Assembly: GCA_943735955.1 (NCBI GenBank)
Contig: CALSEQ010000021.1
Coordinates: forward strand, 130,001-194,000
Direction of reading: 5' to 3'
DNA from: Piscicola geometra
Taxonomy: Eukaryota > Annelida > Clitellata > Hirudinida > Piscicolidae
DNA length: 64,000 nucleotides
A program made the translations under genes and the position numbers. Positions 10,266 to 18,845 of this stretch are shown here, piece by piece (the stretch's first letter is position 1; every line of letters starts with the position of its first letter). The notes under the pieces were generated by a model. The model was not told where the DNA came from. It saw only the letters and a list, made by a program, of their open reading frames with translations, and did not search any database.

Positions 10266-11045
10266 ACTTGTGAGGGAAGTAGTGGATGCCGATGGAATGA
10301 AGGTAAGTGTCAGGAAGGTATGCCCATGCCAAGTAAGCAGCTGCAGTGGTGATGATAATGATAGCTGAAATTTTCACAGAAATTATAACTAAAAAAGATG
10401 ATAAGTGTGGTAGGTGTGGTGATGGTGATGATGATGAGTGTGGTAGGTGTGGTGGTGGTGATGATAATGATGAGTGTGTTAGGTGTGATGGTGATGATGA
10501 TGATGAGTGTGGTGATGATGATGATGATGAGTGTAGTAGGTGTGGTGGTGGTCTGATATCTTATTCCAGCACTAACCCCAACTTTAACCCTAACACTAAC
10601 CCTGACTTTAAGTATTTTGATAGACATTAGAAATATTTTACTTTTTAACCACGTTAAATTTCGCCGTTTTGCCTTTCGCATTTCCTCTCACCCAGCAATG
10701 TTGCTCGTTGTGCTGCAGCGTAATTTACTCATGATGTAGCAGGGTGTAGATAAGGGGATGTGAAAGGCAAATCGGTGAAAATTAACGTGAGTAAAAAGCG
10801 AAATTTTTGCTTGAAATATGGGGAAATTATCTCATTCCAGCAATAACCCTAAATATTTTAATGGAAGTTAGATATTAACTTTTTAACCACGTTAATTTAC
10901 GCCGTTTCGCATTTTATCTACACCCGATGAAGCCTAGAGTGCACAAGAGCAACAGACCCAGGCCTGTCCATGCGGAGAGGCGCAGCACGAATCCATAAAT
11001 GGCCCTCGAGGAAGTCGGCAAGGGAGAGTTCTCCAGGATGACAAC
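3760..11045 (-). CDS. PIGP: GPI N-acetylglucosaminyltransferase subunit P (four exons)
   Basis: PIG-P is a small ER-membrane subunit of the complex that transfers GlcNAc to phosphatidylinositol, the first step of GPI-anchor synthesis. Exons at 11045-10958, 10340-10268, 10079-9958 and 4025-3760 have GT donors and AG acceptors, sum to 549 nt and join in one frame (182 residues plus stop). Family landmarks appear in order: ENSP and AIYGFVL (exon 1), YLAWAYLPDTYLHSIG and FPHK (exon 2), HWSISIP followed by a second hydrophobic segment and PPLHSLHHI (exon 3), and a conserved-looking tail RSSIPNISDIDICLV (exon 4). Two membrane segments are expected, as in the family. The protein is longer than the human form (about 134 residues, recalled) because exon 4 carries a roughly 45-residue Asp/Gly tract encoded by GAT repeats. 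No ATG is visible: the exon 1 frame begins after a TGA at 11049-11051, so the start is in an unseen upstream exon or is lost. Family assignment is strong; exact splice sites and exon 1's 5' edge are inferred. Confidence 0.85.
4030..4117 (+). repeat. GAT/ATG trinucleotide microsatellite
   Basis: Imperfect GATGATGAC run directly upstream (minus sense) of the PIG-P exon 4 acceptor. A second short TCATCATCG run is at 4180-4208. Confidence 0.8.
4387..9139 (+). repeat. 4.75-kb GC-rich minisatellite, mixed 14- and 22-bp units
   Basis: The array is built from the 14-mer GCAGTGCAGGGAGG and 22-bp versions that insert CAGTGGTG or CAGCAGTG. Single variants such as GGGCATTGCA (5551 and 7293) and TGCAGGTAGA (6161 and 7946) recur about 1.74-1.79 kb apart, so part of the array was duplicated as a block. 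It lacks stop codons in several frames, which creates long spurious frames on both strands, including one of 1635 codons on the minus strand. These show only HCTALP / GGQCSGAGRAV-type repetition and no start context, so I do not call a gene. Confidence 0.95.
9303..9748 (+). repeat. 34-bp minisatellite, about 13 copies
   Basis: The unit contains GCATGGATGAGGTGAGGGG followed by AGGTTTGGAGGAGGT. The period is exactly 34 (for example 9439 to 9473), with single-base variants such as GAGATG, AAGTGC and GGGGGTGC. It is purine-rich on the plus strand. Minus-strand frames full of HPCTSSKPPLT are repeat artefacts. Confidence 0.95.
9887..9903 (-). mobile_element. Possible solo hAT-type terminal repeat
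   Basis: On the minus strand the sequence is CAGGGGCGGATCTAG, the kind of terminus found in hAT elements with ZMYM1-like transposases, and similar to the end of the hAT at 14252. I find no partner end or target duplication nearby. It lies 55 bases from PIG-P exon 3. Confidence 0.35.
9907..9953 (+). repeat. ATC trinucleotide microsatellite
   Basis: TCATCATCAT run just inside PIG-P intron 3, next to the exon 3 donor. Confidence 0.85.
9958..10079 (-). CDS. PIGP: PIG-P exon 3 (second membrane segment)
   Basis: Acceptor TGTCCCAG|ACACTGG and donor ATTCAAG|GTCATG. It encodes HWSISIP, a hydrophobic stretch and INHLSIPPLHSLHHI, aligning with the family's K-(Y/H)-W...P, second membrane helix and S-P-L-(D/H)-S-(I/L) region. 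A (CAT)n run starts just inside the following intron. Confidence 0.85.
10223..10264 (+). repeat. GAT trinucleotide microsatellite
   Basis: About 14 perfect GAT units in PIG-P intron 2, touching the exon 2 donor. Length change here could alter the donor context. Confidence 0.9.
10268..10340 (-). CDS. PIGP: PIG-P exon 2
   Basis: Acceptor CTGCAG|CTGCTTAC and donor CACAA|GTATCATC. It encodes the end of the first membrane segment and the loop YLPDTYLHSIG-IHYFPHK, which matches the family's W-A-(F/Y)-(I/V/L)-P...LHSIG...(W/F)P-K pattern. With these borders exactly three residues separate the TG of exon 1 from YLAWA, as in the human protein. An alternative acceptor 23-25 bases upstream would break this spacing. 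Confidence 0.85.
10403..10550 (+). repeat. GTGATGATGAGTGTGGTAGG compound repeat
   Basis: Imperfect tandem units mixing GATGAT runs with GTGTGGTAGGTGTGGTG, inside PIG-P intron 1. The minus-strand TTPTTLIIII frame is a shadow. Confidence 0.8.
10559..10930. repeat. Diverged direct duplication in PIG-P intron 1
   Basis: TATTCCAGCACTAACC (about 10561) is matched by CATTCCAGCAATAACC (about 10831), and CTTTTTAACCACGTTAA occurs at 10641 and 10879. Offsets differ (about 270 and 238), so the copies have indels. The first copy contains several degenerate CCCTAA-like steps at 10567-10612. No gene is seen. Confidence 0.6.
10958..11045 (-). CDS. PIGP: PIG-P exon 1 visible part (first membrane segment begins)
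   Basis: The minus-strand frame reads ENSPLP, then AIYGFVL and the start of the first hydrophobic segment. The donor is CTGG|GTCTGT at 10957-10956 (phase 1). The frame is closed upstream by TGA at 11049-11051, and the codon where a Met is expected (just before Leu-Glu-Asn-Ser-Pro) is ATC. The acceptor used as the 5' edge is weak, so that limit is tentative. Confidence 0.75.
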
Positions 11046-11051
11046 CTTTCA

Positions 11052-11304
11052 GAAAGTTCAATTCAAGCTCTTGTTTGGTTTTATAACTTTAAAAGTTATT
11101 ATTTACGAAAAGCTTTATTAACAAACATAATTGGGAAAAGTGCAACTAAGTATTTTTGTCAATTTTAAAAGTAAAATATTATTAAAGTTTTATTTAAATA
11201 TACTTAGAAGAGTTGTTATTTGCTTAGTTCTGTTTTTAACTTTTTATTAAAATAATAGTATAAGAAAAATTATAAAAAATATCAAAATTGACAAAATACT
11301 TATC
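11052..11304. other. AT-rich non-coding stretch
   Basis: About 250 bases of AT-rich sequence upstream of the visible PIG-P exon 1. No promoter, CpG cluster or further exon is recognisable. Confidence 0.5.
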
Positions 11305-11470
11305 ATTCACTAATGAATTGTATAGCGCCCTTTGCTAGGTAAACAAAAGCGCTCTTCAAATAAATTTGTTAAATAAAACGGTTTTTAGACCACTATCAAT
11401 ATATTTATATATATCAATTTAAATATAAAAAACAAACAATCAACCTCAATAATCCAACCTCAACCACACC
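11305..11470 (+). repeat. Inverted repeat arm 1, with a LINE/SINE-type 3' tail motif
   Basis: The arm contains TGTATAGCGCCCTTTGCTAG, then AAGCGCTCTTCAAATAAAT, AAAACGGTTTTTAGACCA, and CAACCTCAATAATCCAACCT. Its reverse complement is at 11933-12113. The GCGC-CTATACAA-ATTGATTG style resembles LINE/SINE tails. Confidence 0.85.
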
Positions 11471-11482
11471 ATGACTTTGGTT

Positions 11483-11507
11483 AGCGGCTGCCAAAATGGC
11501 AGCCGCT
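11483..11507. repeat. Perfect 11-bp hairpin
   Basis: AGCGGCTGCCA and TGGCAGCCGCT separated by AAA, at the left border of the inner 420-bp repeat. Confidence 0.85.
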
Positions 11508-11925
11508 CAAATAAATTTGTGGAATAAACGGTTTTGGGTATAATATATTAAAATTTTAGAATCTAAAGTCTAAATAAAAATTAAATTTAATTAATTAGAA
11601 TGTTTTTAGTTCAAATGTTGGTTGTTTTGAATCTGTCGAGAATGGCCGCAGCAGACCAAGATAGCCGCAGGGAATCAAAGCGCTCAAGGAGAAAGGATAA
11701 AGGAGAAAGCTTTCCATAGCAGCAGCAGTACCAGCGTTGGCAAATACTTCTCCTTCACCCTCTTTCGCAGCCTTGGCACCAGTGGCAAGACAGAAAATTG
11801 AGAAGAATTATGATTGTGTTTTGAGGATGATGTGGTAATGATTGTGCTGTGGTATGAGTGTTGGTATTGTGGTGATGAAAGAATTTTTTATTTATGGTGT
11901 TAGTGATTTTTTGGCAGTGATTGTC
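11505..11925 (+). repeat. 420-bp repeat unit, copy 1
   Basis: It matches the reverse complement of 12111-12536 over its length with scattered changes. Shared landmarks include TTTTGGGTATAATATATTAA, CCTTGGCACCAGTGGCAAGA and GTTGGTATTGTGGTGATGA. Short open frames across it are not conserved between the two copies, so I do not call a gene. Confidence 0.85.
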
Positions 11926-11932
11926 ATGGTGG

Positions 11933-12113
11933 GGTGGGTGAGGTTGGATTATTGAGGTTGATCGTGTGTTTATATATATATTTTAATTTATATATATACA
12001 TATATTGGTAATGGTCTAAAAACCGTTTTATTTAACAAATTTATTTGAAGAGCGCCTTTGTTCACTTAGTAAAGGGCGCTATACAAATCATTAGTGATTG
12101 ATTGATTGATTGA
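11933..12113 (-). repeat. Inverted repeat arm 2, ending in (ATTG)n
   Basis: Reverse complement of 11305-11470. It ends in AAGGGCGCTATACAAATCAT and four ATTG units, the typical 3' end of a reverse-transcribed element. Confidence 0.85.
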
Positions 12114-12536
12114 TGACAATCACCGCCAAAAAGTCACTATCACCACCAATAAAAAATTCAATCATCACCACAATACCAACACTCATACTACAGCACAATT
12201 ATCACCACATCATCCTCAAAACCATAAAACACAATCATCATTCTTATCAATTTTCTGTCTTGCCACTGGTGCCAAGGCTGCGATAGAGGGTGAAGGAGAA
12301 GTCCTTGCCAACACTGGTACTGCTGCTGCTATGAAAGGATTTTTCCCTTATGTCGCAGCTCACGTGATTCCCTGCGGCCATCTTGGTCTGTTGCGGCCAT
12401 TCCTTGACAGATTCAAAACAACCAACATTCGCACAAAAAACATTCTAATTAAATAAATGTAATTTTTATTTAGACTTAAGATTTTAAAATTTTAATATAT
12501 TATACCCAAAATCGTTCATTCTACAAATTTAAAGTC
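12111..12536 (-). repeat. 420-bp repeat unit, copy 2 (inverted)
   Basis: Inverted copy of 11505-11925. With the arms it gives the order tail-A-B / A'-tail'-B', not a simple palindrome. A 116-residue plus-strand frame (12106-12456) across it lacks any family resemblance. Confidence 0.85.
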
Positions 12537-12737
12537 AAAGATTTAAAAAAATGTTTTTATTTTAGTCCGTTAGACAGTTATTGGTTGAAGATTTTAAATC
12601 CGTGAGCAAGATTTTGCAAACGATAAATTTAAAAACAAAAAACAAGAAAAGATATAAATTCTAATTATTATTATTTGAAGTTTAAAAAAACTAAATTATT
12701 GGATCAGAAGACAAACTATTTAACAAAATCATTAAAC
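12537..12737. other. AT-rich non-coding stretch
   Basis: No gene, repeat or mobile-element signature is seen. Confidence 0.5.
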
Positions 12738-12870
12738 GGATAAAAAGTCTTCCGGATAAAAAGTCTTCCGGATAAAAAGTCTTCCGAATAAAAAGTCTTC
12801 CGGATAATAAGTCTTCCGGATAAAAAGTCTTCAGAACAAAAAGTCTTCAGTATAAAAAGTCTTCAAGAAG
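12738..12870 (+). repeat. 16-bp tandem repeat, left arm of a fold-back
   Basis: About eight copies of GGATAAAAAGTCTTCC with variants (GAATAA, GGATAATAAG, AGAACA). The reverse complement of the same unit is repeated at 13243-13428. Confidence 0.9.
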
Positions 12871-13017
12871 AGATTTTCATTGAAAAAACTTTTTATCTAG
12901 TTTTATTATTTTTAATTAATGTAAAATAATGTTTAGAAACAAATTTAATTAATAAATATTAAAAAAAGACTAACTAGTTATTTAAAATGTTTTTTAGCTT
13001 ATGTTGAAAATATCAAA

Positions 13018-13165
<148 letters not shown>

Positions 13166-13242
13166 CTCTGATTAATCGACCCTCTGGATCATTGCCAAAG
13201 ATGCATTTAACTTTCCCATCACGTGGTGGTGATGATGATGAC

Positions 13243-13428
13243 TTTTTACCCTGAAGACTTTTTATCCGGAAGACTTTTATCCGGAAGACTTTTTATCCGG
13301 GAGACTTTTTATCCGGAAGACTTTTTATCCGTAAGACTTTTTATCCGGAAGACTTTTTATCCGGAAGACTTTTTATCCGAAAGACTTTTTATCCGGAAGA
13401 CTTTTTATCCGGAAGACTTTTTTCTTAG
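13243..13428 (-). repeat. 16-bp tandem repeat, right arm of the fold-back
   Basis: About eleven copies of GGAAGACTTTTTATCC, the reverse complement of the left arm. The spacer between the arms is about 370 bp. Confidence 0.9.
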
Positions 13429-13455
13429 AACCGCATTCATTATATGCACTTTTTC

Positions 13456-14182
13456 CATTTAAAGAGAATATAATAAGAATCATTTAAAGAGAATATAATA
13501 AGAATCATTTAAAGAGAATATAATAAGAATCATTTAAAGAGAATATAATAAGAATCATTTAAAGAGAATATAATAAGAATCATTTAAAGAGAATATAATA
13601 AGAATCATTTAAAGAGAATATAATAAGAATCATTTAAAGAGAATATAATAAGAATCATTTAAAGAGAATATAATAAGAATCATTTAAAGAGAATATAATA
13701 AGAATCATTTAAAGAGAATATAATAAGAATAATTTAAAAAGAATATAATAAGAATCATTTAAAGAGAATATAATAAGAATCATTTAAAAAGAATATAATA
13801 AGAATCATTTAAAGAGAATATAATAAGAATCATTTAAAGAGAATATAATAAGAATCATTTAAAGAGAATATAATAAGAATCATTTAAAAAGAATATAATA
13901 AGAATCATTTAAAGAGAATATAATAAGAATCATTTAAAGAGAATATAATAAGAATCATTTAAAGAGAATATAATAAGAATAATTTAAAGAGAATATAATA
14001 AGAATAATTTAAAGAGAATATAATAAGAATCATTTAAAGAGAATATAATAAGAATCATTTAAAGAGAATATAATAAGAATCATTTAAAAAGAATATAATA
14101 AGAATCATTTAAAGAATCATTTAAAAAGAATAAAATAAGAATAATTTAAAGAGAATATAATAAGAATCATTTAAAAAGAATA
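13456..14182 (+). repeat. 25-bp AT-rich minisatellite, about 29 copies
   Basis: The unit is CATTTAAAGAGAATATAATA plus AGAAT. It is very uniform, with occasional AAATTTAAA- or AAAAAG-type changes and one collapsed unit near 14107. This suggests recent expansion. Confidence 0.95.
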
Positions 14183-14243
14183 GAATATATTTTTAGTTGT
14201 ATTCTTGTCAAGACACTAGCAGTTTTATTGTTGATTTGCATCA

Positions 14244-14251
14244 GCTGACGC
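14244..14251 (+). repeat. hAT target-site duplication, left copy
   Basis: GCTGACGC directly precedes the element end CATAGGGGCGCC. The same 8 bases follow the other end at 17220-17227. Confidence 0.8.
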
Positions 14252-17219
14252 CATAGGGGCGCCACTAGCAAAATATTGGATGGGCCAACATGGCAAGTCG
14301 CTAATACAAATTTGCTTAATTAATAGCATTGCCTTCAATGGGACCTAGAATCCTGTGTTCGTTTTTCCCTATACCCTTCCCCTTTCAGTTATCCAATGTT
14401 CAACTTAATGGGCGACAGTTTAGTGAGTAAATTTTAATTAAATTGTACAAAATGATAATCAAAATTGCGTGTGGCATGTGGTATAATGATTCATATTATA
14501 TAAAATTGAAAACATTCAAAATTTACTCAAAATTATAGTCGTAAGTCAAAAATATAATACTGAAAATATAATGATTTATATTATATAAAATTTGAAATAG
14601 TCACTCTCAAACATTAAATTAAAAAATCAGAAATTCCGAAAATTGTTCATAGATTTTTTTACGTAAGTCATTTAGACTGGCAAACTCATTTGCCACTGAC
14701 ACAATGTTAATACTGTCCATCAAGTCAAGGTGCCCATTTGACATCATGATTGAATTCAGTCTTTCCTGTCCCATTGTCGATTGAAAAACGTTTTTAGTCG
14801 TCGCAGCCCGGAGAACGAACGTTCACATGACGAAGTGGTGCTAAGAAGCCTGACCAGGGTTTCCACTGCTGAATAAATGGTTTTGTGAGTGTCACGTCTC
14901 ACATCAGCATCGTCAAACCAAGCAATAATCGCGGGATTGTTATCTGCGATGTTGTTATGTGACAGAAGAGTGAGTTCACTTTTGAGATTGATGCGGTTGA
15001 GATGTGGGTGAAGACAAACGACTTCTTCCAGCAGGTTTTCGTCTATCTGTGGGCCCACCGTAGCTGATCGAAGCAACTGTTCTAGCGTGCTGGCTGGTTT
15101 CAAAGATTGGTCGTCAAGACGCCAGCTGATCGTGTTATATAGCGAATCTACAGCCTCGTAATAATGAGAACGCTGGAATGCTTTTATATCATCAAGAAGA
15201 AACTGTTCACCGTCACTTGTGCATGAAATACATCATGAAGATATAGTTTTAAATGTATCAGCAACCAAAGTTAAAATGATATACATACAGAAAAAAACCC
15301 AAATAAAACTTAAAACAGTACACACCTTCTACCATGCTGGCAGGAACACGTCGTCGACGAGGCAATTTTATGTCTTCCAGATCCATCCTCTTTGCTTCAT
15401 TCACAGCGGCATCGAACATTATTTCAAATTGATTCCCTAACACTGTGAGTTCGCTCAACACGTGATGTTTACGGCGCATCCCTTCTGAGATCGTCATAGT
15501 AGGACTCTGAATGCCGTAGCAAACGAGTCAGTTAATGCAAACAGACGATGAGCAACTGAACATTTAAAGTATGTTTCCGCTCATAGTTGCAATTTACGCT
15601 GTTTATTGCTGACGCTCGTACGGTCCACCTAGTAGGGCACAGTGGGCGAAGGTTAGTCACTGAAGCCGAGACGTGCTGCTCCTCGTTTTCATTGCATACA
15701 AACTGACTTTGCACGTCTCTCAACATGTCTGTGCGTTTACCGGAATTGCGGATGAGTGTCACAATATGCTGAACAAACTCCAGTGTGCCGCTCAAAAATG
15801 AAACAGATTTTCCCGATTCTGCTGCCACAAGATTGAGACAGTGAGGCAGACAATGGACGAAATGAGCATTTGGTGAGTGTTCCTTCATCCGCTGAGCTAC
15901 TCCAGAACTTGCTCCGGACATTGCACTGGCTCCGTCGTAACCTTGACCATGTAGTTCACTGAAGGACAGTTGGCATCGTGTCATAACGTCAATCAGACAT
16001 GCCGCCAGTATTTCCGCTTTCTGGCCAAAACCTTTTAGACTGTACAGTTCTAAAAAATATTCTTGGGCTGCTAACATCATGTTTGTCCATCTAATACAGA
16101 CTGACAGTTGTTCCACCCCTGATACGTCCCTTGTCTCATCTGCCAGTATGGCAAATTGGCTGACGGCTTTGTAGGCATAAACCGCTCAATTACCATCCGT
16201 AAGAACGTTTTCCCTATGATAATGCATTGTTCGTTGACAATGTCGTGGCTTAGGTGAATGCCTTTTTGTAGGCCAACTGATGTGGATGCATCACCCCTGA
16301 TAATGCTCGTCATCATCTGAATCAATTGATGTAGGTTGTCGTTTATTTCATCTTTTCCACGACGAATTGCCAGTCCTTGTCGCATGAGGAACATTAAGCT
16401 GTTCAGCTGAACGACCAATCTATTTCGGTTGACTTGCTGTTCTTTAGCCAGCTGACAACTTAGCTGTGTAGAAACAGATGGTTTGCTTTTATCACTCACG
16501 TATTCAGCCGCTGTCCTGTGAGAAGAAGACGCCGCGTGTTCATCCAGTTTCATGGATCCGTCTTTCAATTGTTGAATCCCTTTTCAACGAACGCGGACTT
16601 CACCTTGCATGCTCCACAAGGCACTTGTTGCCCATTTCACGACACCAGCTGCAAAGCTGAACTTTTCGTTGACGTGATATGCGCAAGCATGGATGATTGC
16701 TGAACCATTTTGCCTGCGTTGTCGTCGTCGTCCACTGTAATCACGAGCAGCCTCGCTTAACAACATGTCATCTGGACAATCAGGGAGGTTGTTGGTATCA
16801 ACTTCGCCCATAATAACATCAGACGAAAGGACGTTTTCAACTTGTTTAATTGGTATTTTCGGTCGAGTGGATTGCATGAGAGAACGCTTCATAGTTTAAA
16901 CAAAGTTTAATATAGCTCTCCGCCGAGCGTTCATAGCAAAATTATTCTACGTTAGCATCAGTGATGGGCAAATAGTTAACAAAATTTTTGGTATATAATA
17001 GTTACACATTTTTTTAGTTACCGGAAAAGTATAAAAATATATGGTTTAGTTAAAAAATAAGTTAAAAAAAATAATTTTTTAATAAAATAGTTTAACAAAT
17101 TTAATAAGTTAGTTCCCCAAATGATTATCACAGTTGATCTTTGGGTGGGCCAAATACATTGTGACCAATTAGCTCTAAATATTGGGTGGACCGTGGCCCA
17201 CCCTGCTCCACCCCCCATG
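14252..17219 (-). mobile_element. hAT-superfamily DNA transposon (about 2.97 kb), inactive
   Basis: The element is bounded by a perfect 8-bp target duplication, the size characteristic of hAT. Its ends are CATAGGGGCGCC (left) and, read inward from the right on the minus strand, CATGGGGGGTGG: 7 of the first 8 bases agree. GGATGGGCCA on the left and GGGTGGGCCA on the right are matching subterminal motifs. It encodes a transposase in the ZMYM1-like/DUF4371 group on the minus strand, broken by several frameshifts and an apparent internal loss. Confidence 0.85.
14619..16892 (-). pseudogene. Broken hAT (ZMYM1-like) transposase
   Basis: Reading on the minus strand from 16892, the fragments are: an N-terminal part ending AAGVVKWATSALW; after a shift near 16590, FVEKGIQQLKDGS and the DUF4371-like MFLMRQGLAIR; after a shift near 16165, ILADETRDVSGVEQLSVCIR, which carries the first acidic catalytic region; HGQGYDGASAMSG; CPTRWTVRA; then near 15540 homology is lost and resumes at LTVLGNQFEIMFD, so the middle helical insertion domain is shortened. 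An intron or insertion at about 15200-15330 separates PRRRRVPASMVEG from DDIKAFQRSHYYEAVDSLY. The C-terminal dimerisation motif SCERSFSGLRRLKTF follows, then a last shift near 14775 and a tail ending at TAA 14619-14621. At least three frameshifts make it non-functional. Family assignment is firm; domain borders are approximate. Confidence 0.88.
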
Positions 17220-17227
17220 GCTGACGC
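17220..17227 (+). repeat. hAT target-site duplication, right copy
   Basis: GCTGACGC, identical to 14244-14251, immediately after the terminal CCCCCCATG. Confidence 0.8.
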
Positions 17228-17230
17228 ATT

Positions 17231-17262
17231 GACTTCTTAATATAGACCTATATTAAGAAGTC
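17231..17262. repeat. Perfect palindrome, 15-bp arms
   Basis: GACTTCTTAATATAG and its exact reverse complement with a 2-base spacer, immediately beyond the hAT target duplication. CCATGGCTGACG occurs on both sides of it (17216 and 17262). Confidence 0.85.
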
Positions 17263-18655
17263 CATGGCTGACGGCTGTTCAATAAAATAATGGAGTGAGA
17301 AATAACCTATCTGTATTTGATTTGCCTAAATTGTGGGATATCGGTATTTTCTGATTTAAATTGTAAGACATTTTTATTTTTTGATTATTTTTATATCCCT
17401 TTTGAGTATTAATTTATATTTTTGAAATGTAACTAAAGATTTGCAATTTATTTTTTCCAAATTATTAGCTTTCAAACAAGTAATAAAAATAAAAAGAGAA
17501 GAATAAAAAAAGTTACAAGCAAGAATAAATCAGATTAATTTCAATTTTAATGAGAATAGTACCCTTGTCATTCATGATACACGAAAAGAAATAACCAATT
17601 CATCTTTTTTTCAAATGATAAAAGAACAAATTTCGAAAAATTAGTTAATGTTATATTTGAAATATATAATGAAAAAAAAGCATACGAAATAGATTTAATA
17701 ACTTTCTGAAAATAATTTCTTTCCTCTGCACGTGAATAAGCTATTGAAGGAATTCTATTGCAACAGAATTCTTACCAGGACTATTTAGAAAAACTAATAA
17801 CTATTTCATCGACGTGGGAAAAAATTCAAAAATTATTCCATGAATAATATCCATGAAAATATTAATAACTTAAGCTATTGGGAGTTTATTAAATACAATC
17901 TTCAATCCTGTACAACAAATGTCTCGGAATCATTCAATCGAGACCTTAAAGAGTTAAACGATTGGAGAGTGTCCTGTAGATCGCATCGTTTTAAGTTGAT
18001 GTAGAGTCTACATCAAATGATAGTCTACATTGTAGACTAACAGAAGATTATGTTAAAGAAATTGAAAGAGGCTACGAAGGATGAATGGAGATATGTAGAG
18101 ATGATAGAGAATAGCCAAACTTAGAGTCTTTAATGTCTTGGGAAGTAATGAAAGGAGAATACTTGAATAAAATTCACGTAACATTTGTTCTTATGACTGC
18201 AAAAGATGCTGCTATCAATTACTAGCATAAAAACACAAAATTAAATTTGACCACGTTACTAAAATATAATAGAAAAATTTAGAAAAGACATGAGCCCAAA
18301 AATTGCTTTCAAGTCTTAGGTTAAAAATTGTTTAAAAAAACATTTTAATTTTTCATTTGGCTTTTATATATTTATATGAATAATAATAATACCAAATAAA
18401 AATAAAATTTATTTAACAAAAACCACACTTAAAATTCTCATCTATAGATATATTTATGTTATAACAAATATCCTGAAACCACTGTGTACAATGTACAGTG
18501 GTTGCACCCTATCCATTTCCACTTCCTTCTTATTTTACTTAAATCGCTCTTTTCACATAAAAAACATTATCTAAGTCTATTATCCTTTGTTTTTTTTCAG
18601 CTGCATGTCTTATCTACATTTTTACGATTTCTATTCCCTAACGTAGTCAAGTTCA
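17263..18655. other. AT-rich sequence without a recognisable gene
   Basis: No long frame is present on either strand. Short coding-like stretches (for example plus-strand SFNRDLKELNDW near 17930) are broken by many stops and are too weak to assign to a family. Two small palindromes based on GTCTACA/TGTAGAC lie at about 17997-18037. Confidence 0.5.
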
Positions 18656-18657
18656 AT

Positions 18658-18845
18658 GGCGAGCGGGTTGGCTTAGATGGTAAATCGTTGGACCTGCAGC
18701 TTAAAGATCCCCAGTTCGAATCCCTGTTCAGCCAGCCGTGAGCTATCATATAGCTATTCGGTGTTTCACGACTTATGTCGTGTGAGTGGTGCCTAGTTGG
18801 GGCCTTGGCGCATTATAAATACGCATCATTATTATTATAATTATC
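18658..18845 (+). mobile_element. tRNA-derived SINE
   Basis: The head resembles a tRNA gene: an A-box-like GGTTGGCTTAGATGG at 18666-18680 and a B box AGTTCGAATCC at 18713-18723, the pair used for RNA polymerase III transcription. A central part (GTGTTTCACGACTTATGTCG) leads to a LINE-like tail, GCCTTGGCGCATTATAAATA, followed by ATT repeats. The body-plus-tail layout makes it a SINE and not a tRNA gene. A 3' CCA-type acceptor stem is not evident. Confidence 0.75.

Noticed and set aside
12106..12456. 116-residue plus-strand frame with a natural-looking C-terminus
   Set aside because: It lies inside a repeated 420-bp unit, the frame is not kept in the other copy, and it has no family resemblance.
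17860..17990. Possible reverse-transcriptase fragment (SFNRDLKELNDW)
   Set aside because: Similarity to the LINE pattern is too weak and the surrounding frame is full of stops.
18658..18740. Functional tRNA gene
   Set aside because: A and B boxes are present, but the stems do not close well and the sequence continues into a SINE body and LINE-type tail.
18484..18741. 85-residue plus-strand frame across the SINE head
   Set aside because: It is half AT-rich flank, half tRNA-like SINE sequence.
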